Source: Competibacteraceae bacterium UBA2792
GTDB lineage: Bacteria; Pseudomonadota; Gammaproteobacteria; Competibacterales; Competibacteraceae
DNA length: 12,552 bases
Assembly (NCBI GenBank): GCA_002352125.1
Contig: DEHU01000020.1
Coordinates: 1 to 12,552 of the forward strand
Reading direction: 5' to 3'
The notes beneath the pieces were generated by a model. The model was not told the DNA's origin and did not search any database. It saw nothing but the letters and a program-made list of their open reading frames with translations. Position numbers and translations under genes: made by a program. Positions 5,738-12,552 of the stretch are shown here, piece after piece (the first letter of the stretch is position 1; every line of letters starts with the position of its first letter).

Positions 5738-7039
5738 GTGAGCGATGTCGAAACCCTGCTCGAACTGCGCCGGGTCAACAAACGCTTTGCTTCGACCGAC
5801 CGCCGCGAAGACATCGTGGTGCTGAAGGACATCGATTTCAGTCTGCACCCGGGCGAGATCGTTGCGATTCTCGGCCGTTCCGGTTGCGGTAAATCGACCT
5901 TGCTGCGCATTATCTGCGGCCTGACGCCCGCCAGCGATGGCCAGGTCCTCTATCGGAACCAACCGGTATCGCGCCCGGTAGCGGGCATCAGCATGGTGTT
6001 TCAGACCTTCGGCCTGTTTCCGTGGTTGACCGTGCTGGAAAACGTCGAATTGGGACTGGAAGCGCAAGGTGTCCCGGCGACGGAACGGCGACAGAAGACG
6101 CTGGCGGCCATCGACATGATCGGGCTGGATGGATTCGAGTCGGCTTATCCCAAGGAACTGTCCGGCGGAATGCGGCAACGGGTCGGCTTCGCCCGCGCCT
6201 TGGTAGTCAATCCCGACGTGCTGCTGATGGACGAAGCCTTCTCGGCGTTGGATGTGCCGACTTCGGAGACTTTACGCGGCGATTTGCTGGATTTGTGGCT
6301 GGAGCGGCAAATCCCGACCCGCGCCATTTTGATGGTATCGCACAGCATTGAGGAAACGCTGATGATCGCCGACCGGGTAGTGATCCTGGACAGCAATCCG
6401 GGGCGGGTCAAAGCGGAGTTGCCGATCACACTCAAGCACCCTCGCGACCACACCGCGCCAGTGTTCCAGCGGCTGGTGGAGCGGGTTTACGAAATCATGA
6501 CCGTGGAGGCTGGCGAACAGTGGGCGAGCGGCATCGGCCACCGGCTGCCATCGGCGCAAGTGGCCCAATTGTTGGGCGTGCTGGACGAAATCAGCCATCC
6601 GACCCATGTGGGCCATGTCGAGCTGCCGGCGCTGGCCGATGCGCTGAAACTGAAAGTGGATGACCTGTTCCCGATTCTGGAGGCGTTGCAGTTGCTGGAT
6701 TTCGCCCAGGTCGCCGGTGGCGATATCCGTTTGACTCCACACGGTCAGGCGTTCCTGGACGCCGACATCCAGCGGCGCAAGGTGATTTTCGGCGAGCATC
6801 TACTCAAGCGCGTACCGCTGGCTGGTCACATTTGCCGAGTCATCGACGAACGACCTAACCAGCGCGCTCCGGAAAGCCGTTTTCTGCGCGAGCTAGAGGA
6901 TTATCTGAGCGAAGACGAGGCCGAGCGGGTACTACAAGTCATCATCGACTGGGGCCGCTACGCGGAACTATTCGCCTATGACTACGATGCGGGCATGTTC
7001 AGCGCCGAGAATCCGGGCGAGGAAGGAGCGGAATCGTGA
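5738..7039 (+). CDS. ABC transporter ATPase (NitT/TauT type) with C-terminal AAA-associated domain
   Basis: Energises the preceding permease. The 433-residue product has a complete nucleotide-binding domain: Walker A GRSGCGKST (46-54), Q-loop Q89 in VFQTFGLFPWLTV, signature LSGGM (141-145), Walker B VLLMDE (161-166) and switch His202. FGLFPWLTV is typical of NrtD/SsuB/TauB-like ATPases. A further 180 or so residues (about 245-425) follow, unlike an ordinary TauB. They include a winged-helix-like stretch (LADALKLKVDDLFPILEALQ, then LTPHGQAFLDAD, about 299-343) matching what I know of the COG4754/AAA-associated C-terminal domain. The GTG at 5738 is chosen because GAGGAG lies about ten bases upstream, overlapping the permease stop; the frame extends a little further upstream into the permease gene without a better start. 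No periplasmic binding-protein gene is nearby. The extra domain is probably regulatory (inference). Confidence 0.88.
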   Translation: MSDVETLLELRRVNKRFASTDRREDIVVLKDIDFSLHPGEIVAILGRSGCGKSTLLRIICGLTPASDGQVLYRNQPVSRPVAGISMVFQTFGLFPWLTVLENVELGLEAQGVPATERRQKTLAAIDMIGLDGFESAYPKELSGGMRQRVGFARALVVNPDVLLMDEAFSALDVPTSETLRGDLLDLWLERQIPTRAILMVSHSIEETLMIADRVVILDSNPGRVKAELPITLKHPRDHTAPVFQRLVERVYEIMTVEAGEQWASGIGHRLPSAQVAQLLGVLDEISHPTHVGHVELPALADALKLKVDDLFPILEALQLLDFAQVAGGDIRLTPHGQAFLDADIQRRKVIFGEHLLKRVPLAGHICRVIDERPNQRAPESRFLRELEDYLSEDEAERVLQVIIDWGRYAELFAYDYDAGMFSAENPGEEGAES

Positions 7040-7281
7040 GTTGCGAAAATCGGCGTGTGATCTACCCAAACTCACGCTAGACAAGCTGGTCAAACACTCG
7101 ACACCTTAGCGTGTCCAGCGCATCGGTAATAGCGAGTCGGCCGATCGAGCCAAACCGGCGGCAAAAGGCCCCGGCCCAGAAAGCGGGCTATAGAGTGAAT
7201 TTGACTTGCCGTTGACTTGACAGGAAACTATACAGCTTTATCAACGTAATTCACCGTCGCTGCCAATCTATCCTCGCTTGA
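7040..7281. other. Intergenic region between the ABC importer and the mla operon
   Basis: No gene is seen in these 242 bases. The left half has two overlapping long-loop inverted repeats (CGTGAGT 7035-7041 with ACTCACG 7070-7076; CACGCTA 7073-7079 with TAGCGTG 7107-7113). They share four bases and so exclude one another; neither is followed by a T-run. The right end holds the candidate mlaF promoter. A clear intrinsic terminator for the ABC genes was not found. Confidence 0.5.
7201..7244 (+). promoter_or_regulatory. Candidate promoter with direct TTGACTTG repeats upstream of mlaF
   Basis: TTGACTTG occurs at 7201-7208 and 7212-7219, one helical turn (11 bases) apart. A perfect -35 hexamer TTGACA overlaps the second copy (7217-7222) and has TATCAA (7239-7244) 16 bases downstream as a four-of-six -10. 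TATACA at 7229-7234 is an alternative -10 with a poorer -35 (TTGCCG at 7207-7212, 16 bases). This is the only AT-rich part of the 242-base gap before the mla operon, so a promoter here is expected. The repeats could be a regulator site or simply overlapping -35-like sequence. Confidence 0.4.
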
Positions 7282-8136
7282 ATGATCGCTACCGTCGCTC
7301 CCTCCTCCGCTGCCCCACCCGACGAGCGCCCGCTCGTGACGGTACGCGGCCTGTCGTTCCATCGCGGCGACCGCGCCATTTTCCAGAACATTGATTTGGA
7401 TATCCCGCGCGGCAAAGTCACGGCCATCATGGGGCCGAGCGGCACCGGCAAAACCACGCTGCTGCGGCTGATCGGCGGCCAGCTTCGCCCCGACGCTGGC
7501 CGCATCGAAGTGGATGGTGCCTGCGTCCACGAACTCGGGCGTCGAGAGCTGTACCAGTTACGCAAACGTATGAGCATGCTGTTTCAGAGCGGCGCGCTAT
7601 TCACCGATCTGAGCGTGTTCGACAACGTTGCTTTTCCGCTGCGCGAACACACTCGCCTGCCGGAAAACCTCATCCGCACGATGGTGCTGATGAAACTGGA
7701 AGCGGTCGGATTGCGCGGAGCGCGCAGCTTGATGCCGAGCGAGTTGTCCGGCGGTATGGCAAGACGGGCGGCGCTGGCGCGCGCGATCGCCTTGGACCCG
7801 ACGATGATCATGTACGACGAGCCTTTCTCGGGCCAAGACCCCATTACCATGGGCGTGCTGATCAAGCTGATTCGCACGCTCAACGACGCCTTGGGATTGA
7901 CCAGCATCATCGTCTCCCACGATGTCAAAGAAACGGCTTCCATCGCCGATTACATCTACCTGATTTCCGACGGCTCGGTAGTGGATCACGGTACGCCCCC
8001 AGCGCTGGAACGCTCCAGCTCGACTTGGGTCGAACAATTTTTGCACGCCCTGCCCGATGGCCCGATGTCGTTTCATTACCCAGCGCCGCCCTATGCCCAG
8101 GATCTGTCGCTAGACGAGGAGCCGTCCCTTGATTGA
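7282..8136 (+). CDS. mlaF: MlaF, ATPase of the Mla phospholipid transporter
   Basis: Cytoplasmic ATPase of the MlaFEDB inner-membrane complex, which moves phospholipids between the inner membrane and the periplasmic carrier MlaC to keep the outer membrane asymmetric. The 284 residues include Walker A GPSGTGKTT (51-59), Q102 in the family-typical RKRMSMLFQSGALFTDL, FPLREHT (118-124), signature LSGGM (155-159), Walker B MIMYDE (175-180) with PFSGQDPITMG after it, and switch His213 (VSHDV). The C-terminal tail (PDGPMSFHYPAPPY) also matches MlaF, where it contacts the neighbouring ATPase and MlaB. The N-terminus is about ten residues longer than E. coli MlaF, and no clear Shine-Dalgarno precedes the ATG at 7282; GTG at 7336 is a possible later start. 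First gene of the operon; overlaps mlaE by eight bases. Confidence 0.95.
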   Translation: MIATVAPSSAAPPDERPLVTVRGLSFHRGDRAIFQNIDLDIPRGKVTAIMGPSGTGKTTLLRLIGGQLRPDAGRIEVDGACVHELGRRELYQLRKRMSMLFQSGALFTDLSVFDNVAFPLREHTRLPENLIRTMVLMKLEAVGLRGARSLMPSELSGGMARRAALARAIALDPTMIMYDEPFSGQDPITMGVLIKLIRTLNDALGLTSIIVSHDVKETASIADYIYLISDGSVVDHGTPPALERSSSTWVEQFLHALPDGPMSFHYPAPPYAQDLSLDEEPSLD

Positions 8137-8911
8137 CGGCTTGCGACGGCTGGGACGATTGGCTCTGAACTGGCTCAATCGTCTGGGGAAGGCGACTTTG
8201 TTCTTGTTGCGCCTGCTGGGCGCTCTAGCCACGCTAGGCAAGCGGCCCGGTTTGGTCGTCAGGCAACTTTACTCGGTCGGCGTGCTGTCGCTGCCGATCA
8301 TCGCCATGTCCGGCCTCTTCGTGGGCATGGTGCTAGGTCTACAAGGTTACGCGAATCTGGTCGATTTCGGCGCGACGTCAACCCTGGGCACGGTCGTAGC
8401 GCTATCGCTGGTGCGGGAACTGGGGCCGGTATTGGCGGCGCTGCTCTACGCGGCACGGGCGGGTTCGGCACTCACGGCGGAAATCGGCCTGATGAAAGCC
8501 ACCGAACAGCTCGCTGCCATGCAAATGATGGCGGTAGATCCGTTCGCCCGCGTATTCGCCCCGCGCTTCATCGCCGGTTTCGTCGCCATGCCGCTACTCG
8601 CCGGCATCTTTACCGCCATCGGTATCCTGGGTGGCTATTTCGTTGCCGTCAAACAGCTTGGCGTCGATAGCGGCACGTTCTGGTCGCAGATGCAAGCGTC
8701 GGTAGGATGGATCGACGACGTGGTCCACGGCGTGGTCGTCAAGAGCGTGGCGTTTGGCTGGGTCGCCAACTGGATCGCCGTCTTCGAAGGCTACGACGCG
8801 ACGCCCACCTCGGAAGGCATCAGTCTGGCGACCACCCGCACGGTGGTGAATACCGCTTTGGTAGTGCTGGCATTGGATTTCGTGTTGACCGCTATCTTTT
8901 TCGGAGTCTAG
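8129..8911 (+). CDS. mlaE: MlaE, permease of the Mla phospholipid transporter
   Basis: Inner-membrane permease subunit of MlaFEDB; 260 residues, identical in length to E. coli MlaE. The strongest family block is LGTVVALSLVRELGPVLAAL and then LYAARAGSALTAEIGLMKATEQ (about 86-127), followed by MMAVDPFARVFAPRF. The end GYDATPTSEGISLATTRTVV with DFVLTAIFFG is also diagnostic. Hydrophobic segments occur at about 50-72, 88-112, 147-172 and 238-258, with an amphipathic N-terminal helix (1-35). Translation starts at TTG 8129, inside the end of mlaF, with GAGGAG about eight bases upstream; the eight-base overlap implies translational coupling. Confidence 0.94.
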   Translation: MIDGLRRLGRLALNWLNRLGKATLFLLRLLGALATLGKRPGLVVRQLYSVGVLSLPIIAMSGLFVGMVLGLQGYANLVDFGATSTLGTVVALSLVRELGPVLAALLYAARAGSALTAEIGLMKATEQLAAMQMMAVDPFARVFAPRFIAGFVAMPLLAGIFTAIGILGGYFVAVKQLGVDSGTFWSQMQASVGWIDDVVHGVVVKSVAFGWVANWIAVFEGYDATPTSEGISLATTRTVVNTALVVLALDFVLTAIFFGV

Positions 8912-8916
8912 GCGCA

Positions 8917-9402
8917 ATGGTCACCCTCAAAAAACTGGAGCTGGCGGTCGGAGTCTTCGTCGCCCTGGGATTGGCCGCCTTTTTCATGCTGGCCATGAAA
9001 GTCAGCAACATCGCCGAGTTGGGCGAGGACAAAGGTTACAAAGTGACCGCCCGTTTCGAGAACATCGGCGGCCTCAAGATTCGCGCTCCGGTCACCTTGG
9101 GCGGCGTGCGCATCGGCCGAGTATCCGGCATCGATCTGGACCCTCGAAACTACGAGGCGGTGGTCACCCTCTCCATCGACCCCAAATACGATCAATTGCC
9201 GGCGGACTCCAGCGCCAGCATCCTGACGTCCGGATTGCTGGGCGAACAATACGTCGGTTTGGAACCGGGCGGCATGGACAACCATCTCAAGAACGGTAGC
9301 ACCCTCAAGCTAACTCAATCGGCTTTGGTGCTGGAAAAACTGATCGGCCGGATGTTGACCAACGCAGCGGCAGGCGATCAACCTGCCGTCAAAACACCTT
9401 GA
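8917..9402 (+). CDS. mlaD: MlaD, membrane-anchored MCE-domain subunit
   Basis: Forms the hexameric periplasmic ring of MlaFEDB through which lipid passes to or from MlaC. The 161 residues comprise one N-terminal membrane helix (about 8-27), an MCE domain (about 40-118; note ARFENIGGLKIRAPVTLGGVRIG and the pore-loop region SGLLGEQYVGLEPGG), and a C-terminal hydrophobic helix (about 133-150) that in E. coli lines the central pore. It is somewhat shorter than E. coli MlaD (183), the difference lying in the polar tail. The ATG at 8917 has GGAG at 8903-8906, overlapping the mlaE end; the frame is open upstream but has no family resemblance there. Confidence 0.94.
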   Translation: MVTLKKLELAVGVFVALGLAAFFMLAMKVSNIAELGEDKGYKVTARFENIGGLKIRAPVTLGGVRIGRVSGIDLDPRNYEAVVTLSIDPKYDQLPADSSASILTSGLLGEQYVGLEPGGMDNHLKNGSTLKLTQSALVLEKLIGRMLTNAAAGDQPAVKTP

Positions 9403-9478
9403 TCGCTCTCGTTTCGGCCTCGTTTCTCGGGCGACGGGAACCGTTCAAGCGTCATCGAATTTGCGAGGAATTGTTGTC

Positions 9479-10090
9479 ATGTTGAAACGAGTCATCACGA
9501 TCTGCCTGTTGTGCCTGGCGTTGGGCGGTGGTCCGAGCTGGGCCACCGCCACGCCACCTCAAGACGTCATCCAGGATACCTCGACACGGATGCTCGACGC
9601 CTTGCGCAAAAACCGGGAAGTGCTCGACCGGGATCCGAGTCGGCTTTACGAGTTGGTCAGTCAGATCGTGTTGCCGAATTTCGATTTCGAATTGATGTCG
9701 CGCTGGGTGCTGGGCCGGGCCTGGCAACAAGCCACGCCCGAACAGCGCCGCCAGTTCACCGACGAATTCCGGACTCTGCTGGTCCGCACTTACGCCAAGG
9801 CGCTGTTGGAATACTCGAACGAGGCGATCCGGGTATTGCCCCAATCCGGCGCGGCGGACGGCGACGAAATCACGATCAAAACCGAAGTTCGGCCCAAAAC
9901 CGGCCAACCGATCCAGATCAATTACAGCATGCATCTCGGAAACGCCGCTTGGAAAGTTTACGATGTAACCGTGGATGGCGTCAGTCTTGTCACGAACTAT
10001 CGCGGTACTTTCGCCACACAAATTCGCAACAACGGCATGGACGCGGTGATCGCCGATCTGCGGCAACGCAACGCCAAAATCGCTCGCTGA
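9479..10090 (+). CDS. mlaC: MlaC, periplasmic phospholipid carrier
   Basis: Soluble periplasmic protein that ferries phospholipid between MlaA in the outer membrane and MlaFEDB. The 203-residue precursor has a signal peptide (basic MLKR, hydrophobic VITICLLCLALGG, likely cleavage after about residue 22-24, SWATA). Family blocks are visible: VLPNFDFELMSRWVLGRAWQ, FRTLLVRTYAKALLEYSNE, and WKVYDVTVDGVSLVTNYRGTF near the end. The ATG at 9479 is preceded by GCGAGGAA about eight bases away; a TTG 18 bases earlier in frame would put the ribosome site inside the gene, so it was rejected. A 76-base gap separates it from mlaD. It shares the TGATG stop/start junction with mlaB. Confidence 0.94.
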   Translation: MLKRVITICLLCLALGGGPSWATATPPQDVIQDTSTRMLDALRKNREVLDRDPSRLYELVSQIVLPNFDFELMSRWVLGRAWQQATPEQRRQFTDEFRTLLVRTYAKALLEYSNEAIRVLPQSGAADGDEITIKTEVRPKTGQPIQINYSMHLGNAAWKVYDVTVDGVSLVTNYRGTFATQIRNNGMDAVIADLRQRNAKIAR

Positions 10091-10389
10091 TGACCACGGC
10101 AACGATCAAACGCGATGGCGATACCCTGCGGGTTCGGGGCGAATTGGATTTCGATTCGGTCGCGGAGCTCTGGGCGATGACCAAAACGCTGTTCCGGGAC
10201 GGGACGGTCCCTCGGATCGATCTGAACGGGGTGCGGCACTCCAACAGCGCGGGCGTGGCTTTGTTGGTGGAATGGCTGCGTCATGCCCGAAGCCGCCAAC
10301 AGCAATTGGTTTTCGTCAACATCCCGGCGCAAATGCGGGCAATCATTCGGGTGGTCGATCTGGAAACGGTGTTGCCCGCTGCCGAATGA
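10090..10389 (+). CDS. mlaB: MlaB, STAS-domain subunit of the Mla transporter
   Basis: Cytoplasmic STAS protein that binds MlaF and is needed for assembly and activity of MlaFEDB. The 99 residues show the STAS pattern: strand TLRVRGELDFDSV (12-24), strand RIDLNGV (42-48) and the loop SNSAGVALLVEWLRHA (51-66) at the place where anti-sigma antagonists carry a phosphorylated Ser; here it reads N52-S53-A54-G55. Length agrees with E. coli MlaB (97). The ATG overlaps the mlaC stop (TGATG), so translation is probably coupled; no independent Shine-Dalgarno is obvious. A longer frame extends far upstream into mlaC but is only the second frame of that gene. Confidence 0.9.
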   Translation: MTTATIKRDGDTLRVRGELDFDSVAELWAMTKTLFRDGTVPRIDLNGVRHSNSAGVALLVEWLRHARSRQQQLVFVNIPAQMRAIIRVVDLETVLPAAE

Positions 10390-10428
10390 CAACGATTTTC
10401 TTTAACCACCTCTGCTTTCCGGCGACAC

Positions 10429-10471
10429 GTCGCACCGGCTTTCGCCGCTGCGACCCGGAGGTCATTTCCGG
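10429..10471 (+). promoter_or_regulatory. Two consecutive hairpins in the ibaG leader
   Basis: First hairpin: GTCGCA (10429-10434) pairs with TGCGAC (10449-10454), then after a C/C mismatch CGGC (10436-10439) pairs with GCCG (10444-10447) around a TTTC tetraloop. Second hairpin: CCGGA (10455-10459) pairs with TCCGG (10467-10471), and the only Shine-Dalgarno-like sequence, GGAGG (10457-10461), lies in its 5' arm. An alternative small hairpin at 10422-10433 (GCGA/TCGC) would compete with the first. No T-run follows, so this is not a terminator; it may control ibaG translation or stabilise the RNA end. Confidence 0.4.
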
Positions 10472-10480
10472 TACGGCAAC

Positions 10481-12002
<1,522 letters not shown>

Positions 12003-12010
12003 ATCCCTAC

Positions 12011-12552
12011 ATGACCGCACCGTTGACTATCGCCCTATCCAAGGGCCGCATCTTCAAGGAAACCTTGCCGTTGCTGGCAGCGGCCGGCATCGTACCGGCC
12101 GACGATCCCGAAACCAGCCGCAAGCTGATCCTCGATACCGACCAAGCCGACGTGAAACTGGTCATCATCCGCGCCACCGACGTGCCAACTTACGTGCAAT
12201 ACGGCGCCGCCGACCTGGGCGTGGCCGGCAAGGACGTGCTGATGGAACACGGCGGCGAGGGGCTATACGAACCGCTGGACTTGCGGATTGCCCGCTGCCG
12301 GCTGATGGTCGCAGGCCGTCCCGACCACCGTCCCCGCCTGAGCCGCCCGCGCATCGCCACCAAGTTTGTCAACACCACGCGCCGCTATTTCGCCGATCAA
12401 GGCCGGCAAGTGGAAATCATCAAGCTATACGGATCGATGGAACTGGCGCCATTAGTAGGATTGGCGGACTACATCGTCGATGTGGTCGATACCGGTAACA
12501 CATTGAAAGCAAACGGCTTGGCGCCGCTCGAACACATCGCCGACATCAGTTC
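12011..12552 (+). CDS. hisG: HisG, ATP phosphoribosyltransferase, short form (cut by right edge)
   Basis: Catalyses condensation of ATP with PRPP, the first step of histidine synthesis. The first 180 residues are present: [18 protein letters not shown] at the start, [17 protein letters not shown] (64-80), [12 protein letters not shown], and the family signature E144...[16 protein letters not shown] (150-165). Lack of extra N-terminal sequence and the spacing indicate the short form (about 210 residues), which lacks the C-terminal regulatory domain and, by family knowledge, needs HisZ as partner; hisZ is not in the window. About 30 residues are missing at the right edge. The ATG at 12011 follows murA by eight bases; murA-hisG adjacency is known from Pseudomonas. 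Confidence 0.96.
   Translation, partial: MTAPLTIALSKGRIFKETLPLLAAAGIVPADDPETSRKLILDTDQADVKLVIIRATDVPTYVQYGAADLGVAGKDVLMEHGGEGLYEPLDLRIARCRLMVAGRPDHRPRLSRPRIATKFVNTTRRYFADQGRQVEIIKLYGSMELAPLVGLADYIVDVVDTGNTLKANGLAPLEHIADIS

Noticed and set aside
4212..5741. Open frame of 509 codons overlapping the fused permease in another plus-strand frame
   Set aside because: Striking for its length, but the product is Arg/Gly/Ala/His-rich without membrane segments or motifs, while the other frame encodes a clear permease. Stop codons are rare in this frame because of base composition.
7223..7244. Sigma E-like promoter (GGAAACT with TCAA) before mlaF
   Set aside because: The two elements are about 11 bases apart, too close for the 15-17 base spacing of sigma E promoters.
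8707..8916. Upstream extension of the mlaD frame into mlaE
   Set aside because: The residues are Arg-rich shadow of mlaE; MlaD begins at the ATG 8917 with the membrane anchor.
9511..10089. Upstream extension of the mlaB frame through mlaC
   Set aside because: It is the alternative frame of mlaC; the STAS domain begins at ATG 10090, coupled to the mlaC stop.

Overview
The window is ordinary GC-rich chromosomal DNA of a gammaproteobacterium. The strongest evidence is the block mlaF-mlaE-mlaD-mlaC-mlaB-ibaG-murA-hisG. Its first seven genes have the E. coli order, and the murA-hisG junction is the arrangement known from Pseudomonas and relatives. Protein resemblance and the presence of PPDK, CbpA/CbpM and short-form HisG point to a Chromatiales/Competibacter-like lineage rather than an enteric, but that placement is an inference from memory. 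No phage, IS, CRISPR, tRNA or rRNA was seen.

Layout. (1) Positions 1-1385, minus strand: the N-terminal half of pyruvate, phosphate dikinase (ppdK), running off the left edge just past its catalytic histidine. (2) 1386-1945: a divergent intergenic region of about 560 bp with a structured GC-rich inverted/direct repeat, a tandem 10-bp repeat, weak sigma70-like promoters facing ppdK, and a good sigma32-like (heat-shock) promoter facing cbpA. (3) 1946-3952, plus strand: a stress cluster of cbpA (DnaJ-like co-chaperone), cbpM (its modulator), an 84-codon remnant that looks like the C-terminal tail of an M48/HtpX-type membrane protease, and trxC (zinc-ribbon thioredoxin 2). (4) 3982-7039: a two-gene ABC importer of the nitrate/sulfonate type, made of a 580-aa permease with two fused membrane domains and an ATPase with an extra C-terminal winged-helix-like domain. 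No substrate-binding protein is encoded nearby. (5) 7040-7281: an intergenic region with direct TTGACTTG repeats and a candidate promoter. (6) 7282-10389: the Mla phospholipid transport genes (MlaF ATPase, MlaE permease, MlaD MCE protein, MlaC periplasmic carrier, MlaB STAS protein). (7) 10481-12552: ibaG (BolA family), murA (first committed step of peptidoglycan synthesis) and the start of hisG (first step of histidine synthesis), cut by the right edge.

How the genes work together. Region 3 reads as a protein-quality-control and redox operon induced by heat, from which a protease appears to have been lost. Regions 6-7 join outer-membrane lipid asymmetry (Mla) to cell-wall precursor synthesis (MurA). 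The ABC system in region 4 is the least characterised part; its substrate cannot be read from the sequence. The most notable observations are the sigma32-like promoter that also settles the cbpA start, the protease remnant, the orphan fused ABC importer, and the two consecutive hairpins in the ibaG leader, one of which would bury the only Shine-Dalgarno sequence.
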